Positions 1-6,754 of a stretch of DNA of 7,591 nucleotides are shown one piece after another. The DNA comes from Bacteroidota bacterium (GTDB lineage Bacteria; Bacteroidota; Bacteroidia; Flavobacteriales; Flavobacteriaceae), in NCBI GenBank assembly GCA_021793135.1, contig JAJYTI010000108.1:1-7591 (forward strand), read 5' to 3'. Position numbers and translations under genes: made by a program. Each line of letters begins with the position of its first letter. Within the stretch, counting starts at the first letter, position 1. The notes under the pieces were generated by a model that did not search any database, was not told the DNA's origin, and was given only the letters and a program-made list of their open reading frames with translations.

Positions 1-2158
1 TAGGGGCGGATAAGATTCCATCACAAGCTGGAGAAAACACATTTACATTTTCAGAAACTACTATTCCCACATCGCTTTGTGCAAGAGCTCCTGCATCATT
101 TAATCCATCACCCACCATCATTACAGTTTTACCTTTCGATTGCAATTCTTTAATAAATTGAAGTTTGTCCGATGGTGTTTGATTGAAATGCATATGTGTT
201 CCGGAAGGAAATATAGTTTGCAAATAAGCATACTCCCCATCATTATCACCAGAAAGTACCATCAACTCTTGTTCGGCGCTTAGATTTTTAAAAAGCTCCT
301 CTACTCCATGTCGATAAGCATTCTGGAAAATGTATTTTCCAAAAACCTTCTCCCCTATTTTCACATATACACGAGTTTGGTTAATTTCTTTTTTTAGAGT
401 TTCCTCCCCTACAAAACTTGCAGACCCTAATTTTATTTCCTGCCCATTATACATAGCCTTCATCCCTTTCCCAGTAATCTCTTGAAAAGATTCTAGACTT
501 ACCTTTTCTTTTATATCTAAATATTGATAAAGCGATCTACTTAAAGGGTGATTGGAACCTCTGAGAATAGAAGCTAAAACTGGAAGCATTTCATCGGCTA
601 CATTTTCACCTTCATAATATATATTAGACTCATTACTGCTTGTGATGGTTCCTGTTTTATCAAATACAATAGTATCTACTTTAGCCATTCGCTCAATCAC
701 TTCGGCATCTTTCAAATACATTTCATGCTTACCATAAATTCTAAGTAGATTACCTAACGTAAAGGGAGCAGATAGCGCTATAGCACAAGGGCAAGCAATT
801 ATCAATACTGCAGTAAACACCTGTAATGCTTTACTCGGATCATAGAACAGCCAGAAAGCAGTAGACAAAACTGCAATTAGTAAAATAGCAATGGTAAACC
901 GCTGACTAATGCTGTCGGTAAGCGTACGAAAAGTGGTTTGTCTATTATTAGAGAACACCTCGTCACTCCATAGTTGGGTTAAGTAACTCTGCTCTACAGG
1001 CTTAAGAACCTCTAATTCTAGAACCCCTCCTTGCTGGCGACCACCTGCAAAAAGCTTATCCCCACTATTTTTTGTTACAGGTTGCGATTCACCAGTTACG
1101 AAACTGTAATCAATATTTGCCTCTCCTTTTATAAGAATAGCATCGGCAGGAAGTAATTCTTCATTTCTTAATAATATCCTATCTCCTTTTTGTAATTGGT
1201 GCACTGGCAATTGCTCCTCTTCTACAACATCATTATTACGACGTAATACAGTAACAGCAATTGGAAAATAAGATTTATAATCGCGTTCGAAAGAAAGGAA
1301 AGCATAGGTTTTTTGTTGAAAAAACTTACCTAGTAACAAGAAAAATACAAGACCAGTAAGACTATCAAAAAATCCTGTACCAGAATCCAAGAAGACCTCA
1401 TAACTACTTCTTATAAAAAGCACAGCTATACCAAGTGCAAGAGGAAAATCAATGTTTAGGACCTTAGAACGAACTCCTTTATAAGCATTAATAAAATAAT
1501 CGGATGCCGAATAGAAAACTACAGGCAAGGAAAAGCAGAACATCAAATATCTAAACAATGGACGAAATTGGTCTAACCAAAAATCATTCATATCAAAATA
1601 ATCGGGAATAGATAGCGACATTATATTACCAAAAGCAAAACCAGCTATCCCAAGCTTATAAATCAAGCTTCGATTTACCGATTTTTTCTTTCCTTCCATG
1701 TCTTCTAGTGAGATATTAGGTTCATATCCCAACTTAGTAAGTAATTCTACAACTTGTCTTAAACTTATATTAGATGAATCGTATGTTATCCTAACGGTTT
1801 TCTTAGGAAAATTTACAAATGCTTTACGCACATTTGGCTCTAATTTATGCAAATGTTCTAACACCCAAATGCAGGAGCTACAATGCATAGAAGGAATAGC
1901 AAAAGAGACGACTTGCACGCCATCTTCGGTAAACTCAACTAAGTTATCAATTATTTCTGGTTTATCTAAATATGCATATTTGCTCTCTGAAATTTTTGGA
2001 GAAATTCCAGGCGACTCTTGCAATTCATAATAATAAGATAAATCATTATCGTGCAAAATATCATAAACGGTAGTACATCCTTTACAACAAAAGGATTTAC
2101 CTCGATGCTCTATTGCACCAGTGGTACAAAGATCTCCACAATGATAACATTTCTCCAT
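1..2158 (-). CDS. ccoI: CcoI/FixI-type copper-translocating P1B-type ATPase, C-terminus cut by window edge
   Basis: This inner-membrane ATPase moves Cu(I) out of the cytoplasm. The CcoI/FixI branch delivers copper for cbb3 cytochrome oxidase assembly. The frame is open from ATG 2158 to the left edge, giving 719 codons. Seen in order: an N-terminal cysteine module (C4, C7, C11, CCKGC 24-28) typical of the CcoI-type metal-binding domain; an HMA-like domain with MHCSSC (C93, C96); helices near 165-185, 202-222, 234-254 and 263-283; actuator TGES 355-358; helices near 420-439 and 444-468, the latter with the CPC copper site 456-458; phosphorylation motif DKTGT 500-504; HP 537-538; hinge GDGLND 683-688. 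The last helix pair, about 70-80 residues, should lie beyond the edge. No frameshift was found. In relatives ccoS, ccoN and ccoO often follow, but none is visible here. A CopA-type exporter is the alternative; the N-terminal cysteine module argues for CcoI. Confidence 0.88.
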   Translation of the reverse strand, partial: MEKCYHCGDLCTTGAIEHRGKSFCCKGCTTVYDILHDNDLSYYYELQESPGISPKISESKYAYLDKPEIIDNLVEFTEDGVQVVSFAIPSMHCSSCIWVLEHLHKLEPNVRKAFVNFPKKTVRITYDSSNISLRQVVELLTKLGYEPNISLEDMEGKKKSVNRSLIYKLGIAGFAFGNIMSLSIPDYFDMNDFWLDQFRPLFRYLMFCFSLPVVFYSASDYFINAYKGVRSKVLNIDFPLALGIAVLFIRSSYEVFLDSGTGFFDSLTGLVFFLLLGKFFQQKTYAFLSFERDYKSYFPIAVTVLRRNNDVVEEEQLPVHQLQKGDRILLRNEELLPADAILIKGEANIDYSFVTGESQPVTKNSGDKLFAGGRQQGGVLELEVLKPVEQSYLTQLWSDEVFSNNRQTTFRTLTDSISQRFTIAILLIAVLSTAFWLFYDPSKALQVFTAVLIIACPCAIALSAPFTLGNLLRIYGKHEMYLKDAEVIERMAKVDTIVFDKTGTITSSNESNIYYEGENVADEMLPVLASILRGSNHPLSRSLYQYLDIKEKVSLESFQEITGKGMKAMYNGQEIKLGSASFVGEETLKKEINQTRVYVKIGEKVFGKYIFQNAYRHGVEELFKNLSAEQELMVLSGDNDGEYAYLQTIFPSGTHMHFNQTPSDKLQFIKELQSKGKTVMMVGDGLNDAGALAQSDVGIVVSENVNVFSPACDGILSAP

Positions 2159-2181
2159 AAATCTATCTTTGATTTAATGCA

Positions 2182-2209
2182 CAAAACTATATATAAACGC
2201 AGAACGCAA
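2182..2209 (-). promoter_or_regulatory. Candidate Bacteroidota promoter of ccoI
   Basis: Read on the minus strand, TTG (2209-2207) is followed after 17 bases by TAGTTTTG (2189-2182). This fits the Bacteroidota pattern TTG, about 17-23 bases, then TAnnTTTG. Transcription would begin near 2178, giving a leader of about 20 bases before the ATG at 2158. No Shine-Dalgarno site and no clear FNR-type palindrome is visible next to it. This is a pattern match only. Confidence 0.5.
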
Positions 2210-2301
2210 ATATGATAATTCTCATCTATAAAATCATAGTTTGAAAAATATTAAGCAATTTGAGTGATTTGGTTAATGCAAAATTTACATGTCGATTTTT
2301 A

Positions 2302-2339
2302 TTAAAAATAAAAAAAGGCTGGCGCAAAACCAACCTTTT
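2302..2339 (-). terminator. Intrinsic terminator of the DUF937-like gene
   Basis: On the minus strand a 10-bp stem (AAAAGGTTGG with CCAGCCTTTT, one G-U pair) closes a 7-base loop and runs into a T-rich tract. It starts 27 bases after the stop codon at 2367. It should separate this gene from ccoI downstream, which agrees with ccoI having its own promoter. Confidence 0.85.
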
Positions 2340-2366
2340 CAATAATTTATATAGTGAAAATTACTT

Positions 2367-2870
2367 TTATTTAAACAAGCCTTTTAAAGAGGATAAAGCA
2401 TCTCCACCAGTTTTTCCATCACCAGAACCACCTAGTAATCCTCCTAACTTACCTAACATTCCAGCAGTATCGCCACCACCTAAAGAAGAGATTAATTCCG
2501 TTGGATTAAATCCAGAATCCGAACTCTTACTTTTTGATATTAATGAACTTAATATTTTTGGTATAGCAGCCGTTGCAAATCCTTTAGACACACCACTATC
2601 CATTCCTAAATTACCAGTAAGTTTTGAAATTAAATTTGAAATCATTCCAGACACCATTGGATTTGAAGTAAGAGAGTTTACACTAGTATCTCCTTTAAAC
2701 AAATCGGTAATCTGATTGATGTTTCCTCCAGATACAGCATCTTTAAATCCTGATACAATACTATCTTTTGTTTCACCCGTAACTTTCGACATCATATCGG
2801 AAGAAATTCCGTTTGCACCTGCTTCTGTAGCTCCTATTTGCTCAATTAGTTTTGAAATTTGATCTATCAT
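2367..2870 (-). CDS. DUF937-like small soluble protein of unknown function
   Basis: A 167-residue protein with no signal peptide and no clear membrane helix. It is low in complexity and rich in Gly, Ser, Leu, Ile and Lys. It contains no Arg, Cys, His, Trp or Tyr. Residues 1-115 read as short amphipathic helices split by Gly/Ser turns. The segment around 97-113 (GFATAAIPKILSSLISK) resembles the central part of Bacteroidota proteins annotated DUF937. A glycine-rich stretch follows (131-156, LGGG, GGLLGG, GDGKTGG), then a short hydrophobic C-terminus. The role of the family is unknown to me. The ATG at 2870 gives the full domain; its leader is AT-rich with no Shine-Dalgarno site. The gene appears monocistronic, between its own promoter and terminator. 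The family call rests on remembered resemblance, not on a search. Confidence 0.75.
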   Translation of the reverse strand: MIDQISKLIEQIGATEAGANGISSDMMSKVTGETKDSIVSGFKDAVSGGNINQITDLFKGDTSVNSLTSNPMVSGMISNLISKLTGNLGMDSGVSKGFATAAIPKILSSLISKSKSSDSGFNPTELISSLGGGDTAGMLGKLGGLLGGSGDGKTGGDALSSLKGLFK

Positions 2871-2997
2871 TTTTATTTAAATTTTTTCAAAATTAAAATT
2901 AATATTTCCAAGTCTACACATATAAAGATTTATTTAATAAACCACTTATAAAAACTTGTATGTATAAAGATATTAAAAAGAGTCTATTTTCTGTAAA

Positions 2998-3025
2998 CAA
3001 ACTTATTATTTATAAAATGATACAA
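2998..3025 (-). promoter_or_regulatory. Candidate promoter of the DUF937-like gene
   Basis: Minus strand: TTG inside a T-run (3025-3023), 17 bases, then TAAGTTTG (3005-2998), a full match to the Bacteroidota -7 and -33 pattern. It would leave a leader of about 120 bases before the ATG at 2870. A second -7-like box, TAATTTTG at 2895-2888, lies nearer the gene, but its closest TTG is only 13 bases upstream. I therefore prefer the distal site. Confidence 0.45.
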
Positions 3026-3055
3026 AAACAACATTAAATATCTATAATCATTTTA

Positions 3056-3068
3056 AATAACACACTGT
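3056..3068 (+). repeat. Copy 1 of a 13-bp motif upstream of the TM_helix gene
   Basis: AATAACACACTGT matches the copy at 3169-3181 at 12 of 13 positions, in direct orientation, 113 bases apart. It could be an operator half of a pair, but in such AT-rich DNA chance cannot be excluded. Confidence 0.3.
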
Positions 3069-3168
3069 ATTATGTTATTATCTTTAAGAAAAACTACATT
3101 TTTAACCTAATATTTTGTTTAAAATTATTTTATTAGTTTTTAATTTATTATTATTCGCCATTATCATT

Positions 3169-3182
3169 AATAACACAGTGTT
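3169..3182 (+). repeat. Copy 2 of the 13-bp motif, with an 11-bp palindrome
   Basis: AATAACACAGTGT repeats the motif at 3056-3068 with one change. Here the core AACAC-A-GTGTT (3172-3182) is an exact inverted repeat around one central base, the form expected for a small dimeric repressor or activator site. It lies 29 bases before the ATG at 3212. Function is inferred only. Confidence 0.3.
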
Positions 3183-3211
3183 TAATTAATTAACTAACAA
3201 AATCAAACTTT

Positions 3212-4423
3212 ATGGAATTAACACATGGACTCAACAGTTTTATTGGCAATGTCGCAAATTCTTTACCGGGAATTTTAGGAGCACTGCTTATTCTTTTAAT
3301 CGGTTGGCTTATTGCCAAAGGAATCCGAGCTTTAGTAATCAAATTAATGCAACAAACATCATGGGATGAAAAACTACTTAAAAATGTAACTGAAGGAAAA
3401 GACACCAATAAATTCATAGGTAATCTTTTCTACTATCTAATTATGATTATCGTATTTTTAATTGTGCTAGAAAACTTAGGTATACGTTCGGTTCTACGGC
3501 CATTAGAAAATATGGTAAATGAATTCTTAGTATTTATACCTCGACTTGTAGCAGCAGGTATTATAGCCATAATTGGTTATTTATTAGCAAAATTTGTATC
3601 GAACCTAATTCAAGTAGGAGGTAAATTTTTAGATAAAATTGTAACAAAAACTGGGTTTCAGGATACAGAAAAAATCGTAAAAATACTTAGAACAGTAGTA
3701 TTCCTAATTATTTTTATCCCGATGCTAATCGAAGCTCTTAACGCTTTACAATTAGAGTCTATATCTAACCCACTTAATTCTATACTTGCTGGATTTATAG
3801 ATATGATTGGCGACATTATTGTTGCTACTATTATCTTATTAGCATTTGTAATTGGAGGGAAATACTTGACAAGATTCTTAGGTGAATTATTCCAAAATTT
3901 AGGTTTAGATAGATTGGCTGAAAAGCTGCAACTACAAAATATGATTGGCAATCAATCTTTCTCTAAGCTAATTGCTGGTGTATTATACTTCTTTATTGCT
4001 TTTATAGGAGTTGTTACTGCAGTAGATGTGTTAGGGTTATACCAATTATCATATATATTGAATGAAGTATTAGCCATAACTGGTTCTATTGCATTTGGTG
4101 TAGTAATATTGATTATAGGTAACTTTATCTCTACCCTTATCTATAATGGAATGATTCGCTCGGATAAAAACACCTTTATTGCTTCTGTAGTACGATATGC
4201 TTCTTTAGCATTATTTATAGGTATTGCCCTTAGAACAATGGGTATTGCAAATGAAATCGTAGAACTTGCGTTTGGACTTACTCTTGGTGCAGTTGCAGTA
4301 GTTATTGCATTGAGTTATGGTCTTGGTGGTCGTGAGGCAGCTGGAGAACACTTCAAAGAAATAATTCAAAAAACTAAAGGAAAGTCTAAGAATAATAGAG
4401 ATGAAAACACACCACAAATATAA
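3212..4423 (+). CDS. TM_helix-repeat membrane protein related to mechanosensitive (MscS/CmpX-like) channels
   Basis: A 403-residue, highly hydrophobic inner-membrane protein. It is built from repeated two-helix units. The first helix of each carries a Gly/Ala-rich core followed by a Lys/Arg and Asp-rich amphipathic stretch: about 19-45 (PGILGALLILLIGWLIAKG), 107-133 (PRLVAAGIIAIIGYLLAKF), 199-223 and 288-311. Each is followed by a second helix: 70-88, 159-177, 253-272 and 325-342. A last helix at about 352-370 (GLTLGAVAVVIALSYGLGG, then REAAGEHF) resembles the pore-lining MscS helix and the same region of CmpX-type proteins. The chain ends about 33 residues after GGR, so the beta-rich cytoplasmic domain of MscS is absent. 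A role in osmotic or membrane-tension response is inferred from the family. The start is ATG 3212; no Shine-Dalgarno site is visible. It is probably monocistronic, ending at the hairpin at 4448-4477. Confidence 0.85.
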   Translation: MELTHGLNSFIGNVANSLPGILGALLILLIGWLIAKGIRALVIKLMQQTSWDEKLLKNVTEGKDTNKFIGNLFYYLIMIIVFLIVLENLGIRSVLRPLENMVNEFLVFIPRLVAAGIIAIIGYLLAKFVSNLIQVGGKFLDKIVTKTGFQDTEKIVKILRTVVFLIIFIPMLIEALNALQLESISNPLNSILAGFIDMIGDIIVATIILLAFVIGGKYLTRFLGELFQNLGLDRLAEKLQLQNMIGNQSFSKLIAGVLYFFIAFIGVVTAVDVLGLYQLSYILNEVLAITGSIAFGVVILIIGNFISTLIYNGMIRSDKNTFIASVVRYASLALFIGIALRTMGIANEIVELAFGLTLGAVAVVIALSYGLGGREAAGEHFKEIIQKTKGKSKNNRDENTPQI

Positions 4424-4446
4424 TAACTAATCAAATTTCAATTCAC

Positions 4447-4483
4447 AAAAACACCTCTCCTTTCAGAGAGGTGTTTTACTTTA
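4447..4483 (+). terminator. Strong intrinsic terminator after the TM_helix gene
   Basis: A perfect 12-bp stem (AAAACACCTCTC 4448-4459 with GAGAGGTGTTTT 4466-4477) encloses a 6-base loop and merges into a T-rich tail. It lies 24 bases after the stop codon. It should uncouple the MFS gene, which begins 47 bases after the stem, from the gene before it. Confidence 0.92.
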
Positions 4484-4490
4484 TATAAGG

Positions 4491-4520
4491 TTTAAAACAT
4501 TGAACAGTTACTTATATTTG
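4491..4520 (+). promoter_or_regulatory. Candidate promoter of the MFS gene, abutting its start codon
   Basis: TATATTTG (4513-4520) is an exact TAnnTTTG box. Only TTT (4491-4493), 19 bases upstream, stands in for the -33 TTG. The box ends just 4 bases before the ATG at 4525, so transcription would start at or next to the initiation codon. It is the only -7 match between the preceding terminator and the gene. Confidence 0.5.
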
Positions 4521-4524
4521 TGCC

Positions 4525-6024
4525 ATGGAAAATACACAACAAGACAATAGAGGCTGGATACTGGCAGCATTGATGATCACCATGACATTAGCTGCTATGG
4601 ATACTACTATAATATCTACAGTAGTCCCTCAAATTGTTACCGATTTAGGTGGTTTCACCAAGTTTACTTGGGTATTTTCTATATACTTATTAGCTCAAAC
4701 TATTACCATTCCACTATATGGCAAATTGAGTGATTTATATGGCCGTAAGAAAATTTTAATCTTCGGAATTATCATTTTTCTAATCGGATCGGCAGCTTGT
4801 GGTGCTGCATGGGATATAGGTTCATTAATTACTTTTCGTGGAGTTCAAGGAATTGGTGCTGGTTCTATTATGGCTACTGTAAACACAATAGCAGGAGATA
4901 TTTATTCTGTAGAAGAACGCGCGAAAATCCAAGGATACCTATCAAGTATATGGGGAGTAAGTGCCATTATAGGTCCTGCATTAGGTGGGGCACTCGCTGA
5001 ATTTGCACATTGGCGTTGGATATTTTTCATAAACCTTCCAATAGGTGCATTAGCAATTGTATTCTTAACACTATTCTTTAAAGAAGATGTAAAAGCTATT
5101 AAACCTAAAATAGATTATAAAGGAGCGGTTCTTATTATGATTAGTCTGAGTTTAATCCTTACTTTCCTACTAGAGAGTGGACAAAGCTGGGAATGGATAT
5201 CTTGGCAAAGTTTTGTTTTTATTGGATTAATTATTCTTTTCTCGATCTGGGCTTATAAAACAGAAAAAAACACACCATATGCCATCATGCCGCTATGGGT
5301 ATGGAAAAATAAAACGATTGCTTTTACAAGTCTGGCAATGATAGTTATGGGAATTTCTATGATGGGTCCAGAAACCTTCCTACCTACATTTACTCAATCG
5401 GTTTTAGGACTTGGTACAATCGCTTCGGGATTTGTACTTGCTAGTATGAGTATAGGATGGCCAACTGCATCGGCGTTATCTGGTAGACTATATTTAAGAA
5501 TAGGATTTAGAGAAACTTCATTGATTGGAGCTATAATTGTAATATTATCCGCGGTAGGGTTCTTACTCATTCCTAAGCCTCAACCAATTTATATAATCGT
5601 AATTAATCAAGTATTCTTAGGTGCTGGATTTGGATTACTTTCTACGCCATCTATGGTAGGTACGCAATCTATGGTTTCATGGCAACAACGTGGAGTAGTT
5701 ACTAGTTCTATCGTATTCTCAAGAAACTTAGGTCAGAGTTTAGGAGCTACTATATTTGGTGCAATTTTCAACAACACATTGAAGCATCAACTTGAAAAAG
5801 CTCCAGAGGACTTACCCGCTTCTACAGAAAACATCATGGAGGTACTTAAAAACGAACAAGTGTCTAATAATGCTAAAGGTTTTCTGCAAAATTCTATTAG
5901 CAACTCTATGGATTATATATACTGGGGAATTGTAGTCTTTGCTTTGCTCATATTATTTTTTATGTACAAAGTACCCCATCGAGACCCTAATGATAAGACT
6001 TTAATTCAAGTAGAGAAAGAATAG
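4525..6024 (+). CDS. DHA2-family (EmrB/QacA-type, 14-helix) MFS drug exporter
   Basis: A 499-residue proton-driven exporter of the inner membrane. Members of the family expel hydrophobic or cationic drugs and other toxic compounds; the substrate cannot be told from sequence. Seen: helix 1 with the DHA2-type motif around D26 (LAAMDTTIISTVVPQIV); motif A GKLSDLYGRKK 66-76 in the loop between helices 2 and 3; motif B with R105 (RGVQGIGAG 105-113); motif C-like GPALGG 150-155, followed by HWRWIFFINLPIG 162-174, a hallmark of 14-helix members. The length fits the family. The C-terminus ends in a short charged tail after the last helix. The start ATG 4525 is required to include helix 1; the next Met codons fall inside that helix. 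No membrane-fusion (EmrA-like) or outer-membrane partner and no regulator lies beside it, so it probably works alone. It converges on tRNA-Arg and yqeY. Confidence 0.92.
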   Translation: MENTQQDNRGWILAALMITMTLAAMDTTIISTVVPQIVTDLGGFTKFTWVFSIYLLAQTITIPLYGKLSDLYGRKKILIFGIIIFLIGSAACGAAWDIGSLITFRGVQGIGAGSIMATVNTIAGDIYSVEERAKIQGYLSSIWGVSAIIGPALGGALAEFAHWRWIFFINLPIGALAIVFLTLFFKEDVKAIKPKIDYKGAVLIMISLSLILTFLLESGQSWEWISWQSFVFIGLIILFSIWAYKTEKNTPYAIMPLWVWKNKTIAFTSLAMIVMGISMMGPETFLPTFTQSVLGLGTIASGFVLASMSIGWPTASALSGRLYLRIGFRETSLIGAIIVILSAVGFLLIPKPQPIYIIVINQVFLGAGFGLLSTPSMVGTQSMVSWQQRGVVTSSIVFSRNLGQSLGATIFGAIFNNTLKHQLEKAPEDLPASTENIMEVLKNEQVSNNAKGFLQNSISNSMDYIYWGIVVFALLILFFMYKVPHRDPNDKTLIQVEKE

Positions 6025-6035
6025 TTATTAAAAAC

Positions 6036-6068
6036 AAAAGCTCCTAATCTTAATGATTAAGAGCTTTT
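6036..6068. terminator. Bidirectional terminator between the MFS gene and tRNA-Arg
   Basis: A 14-bp stem with one mismatch (AAAAGCTCCTAATC 6036-6049 against GATTAAGAGCTTTT 6055-6068) has a 5-base loop. On the plus strand it ends in TTTTATATATA. On the minus strand the outgoing tract TTTTGTTTTTAAT is better. It begins 12 bases after the MFS stop codon and lies 8 bases past the tRNA 3' end, so it can end both converging transcripts. Confidence 0.88.
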
Positions 6069-6076
6069 ATATATAG

Positions 6077-6150
6077 TGACCGCGGGAGGATTCGAACCCC
6101 CAACCCTCAGAGCCGAAATCTGATATTCTATCCAGTTGAACTACGCGGCC
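6077..6150 (-). tRNA. tRNA-Arg, anticodon UCG
   Basis: A 74-nt cloverleaf on the minus strand. Acceptor GGCCGCG pairs with CGCGGTC (one G-U). The D stem GTTC/GAAT encloses the loop AACTGGATA. The anticodon stem TCAGA/TCTGA encloses TTTCGGC, with anticodon TCG at 6116-6114, which reads CGA and by wobble other CGN codons. The variable loop is GGGTT. The T stem GGGGG/CCTCC has the loop TTCGAAT. The discriminator is A. The CCA end is not encoded. The gene starts 10 bases after the yqeY stop codon on the same strand and is probably processed from the yqeY transcript. Confidence 0.97.
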
Positions 6151-6160
6151 ATCAATGTTA

Positions 6161-6607
6161 TTACGCTAAGATGCTTTTTGTAATATTGGCAATCGTTTTA
6201 CCATCAGCTTTTCCTGCCAAACGCTCGTTTGCAACACCCATAACACGCCCCATATCTTTCATATTTTCTGCACCAAGTTCAGATACTACTTCTTGTACTA
6301 TTTTACGTACTTCGTCTTCTGATAATTGTTCTGGCAAATACTTCTCAATAACTGCTACTTGAGCTAGTTCTGTATCAGCTAAATCTTGTCTATCCTGTTC
6401 TTGATATATTGTAGCACTGTCTTTTCGTTGTTTCACCAAACGCTGTAATACCTTAATTGTATTTTTTTCATCTAACTCTTCAACTCCTAATTCTAATTGT
6501 TCATTGGTAATTGCAGATCGAATTGCTCTAAGTGCGGCTAATGCTTCTGTATCCTTAGCTTTCATAGCATCCTTCATAGCCTGCATTGTTTCTTTTAAAA
6601 TAGACAT
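6161..6607 (-). CDS. GatB/YqeY-domain protein
   Basis: A 148-residue soluble cytoplasmic protein that consists of the YqeY domain alone, the normal length for this family. The domain is related to the C-terminal, tRNA-binding end of GatB in the Asp/Glu-tRNA amidotransferase. The role of the free-standing protein is not settled. Seen: N-terminal helices 1-40 (LKETMQAMKDAMKAKD, LAALRAIRSAI); a charged middle with KQRKDSATIYQEQDR; the family motif EKYLPEQLSEDE; and the C-terminal signature GRVMG 120-124 with LAGKADGKTI 130-139. The start is ATG 6607, giving the full N-terminal helix. Upstream lies ftsZ, the order I associate with flavobacteria, and tRNA-Arg follows at 10 bases. The protein is likely co-transcribed with that tRNA from the candidate promoter at 6628-6635. 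Confidence 0.93.
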   Translation of the reverse strand: MSILKETMQAMKDAMKAKDTEALAALRAIRSAITNEQLELGVEELDEKNTIKVLQRLVKQRKDSATIYQEQDRQDLADTELAQVAVIEKYLPEQLSEDEVRKIVQEVVSELGAENMKDMGRVMGVANERLAGKADGKTIANITKSILA

Positions 6608-6627
6608 AAGCTGTAAAATTTAGAATG

Positions 6628-6635
6628 CAAATATA
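6628..6635 (-). promoter_or_regulatory. Candidate -7 box for yqeY and tRNA-Arg
   Basis: TATATTTG on the minus strand is an exact TAnnTTTG box. It would give a start near 6624 and a leader of about 17 bases. At the expected -33 distance (20 bases) there is TTA rather than TTG. It lies after the large inverted repeat, so yqeY could be expressed even if ftsZ transcription stops there. Confidence 0.45.
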
Positions 6636-6754
6636 ATTATTAATAGACGTACTGACTAATTCTATTTTGTATTATTTAAAAAGCGATTCGTTACAATAAA
6701 CTATAAAAGATTTTATTTCGAGTAATGGGTACTTTATAATACTTATAAATATAA

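Larger units (their letters stand above)
2871..3211. other. AT-rich divergent intergenic spacer
   Basis: This 341-bp stretch separates two divergent genes. I see no coding frame, tRNA or stable hairpin in it. It holds the candidate minus-strand promoter at 2998-3025. For the plus-strand gene I find only a poor -7 candidate (TATTTTG, 3111-3117) with no TTG at the right distance. A 13-bp motif, AATAACACA(C/G)TGT, occurs at 3056-3068 and again at 3169-3181; it is described separately. Confidence 0.7.

Noticed and set aside
1698..2030. Open plus-strand frame of 110 codons
   Set aside because: It is antisense to the HMA domain of the copper ATPase, which is intact and has clear motifs. The plus-strand product resembles nothing.
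2159..2366. FNR/Crp-type operator upstream of ccoI, expected for an oxygen-linked gene
   Set aside because: I looked for a TTGAT-N4-ATCAA-like palindrome and found no acceptable match.
2260..2715. Open plus-strand frame of 151 codons, rich in Pro and Ser
   Set aside because: It lies almost wholly opposite the DUF937-like gene. Its proline content simply mirrors the Gly codons of the minus strand, and it has no promoter.
2888..2911. Second promoter close to the DUF937-like start codon
   Set aside because: The -7 box TAATTTTG matches, but the nearest TTG is only 13 bases upstream, outside the usual spacing. The site at 2998-3025 fits better.
3190..4417. Minus-strand open frames opposite the TM_helix gene
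   Set aside because: They overlap a full-length membrane protein with clear repeats and carry no recognisable domains.
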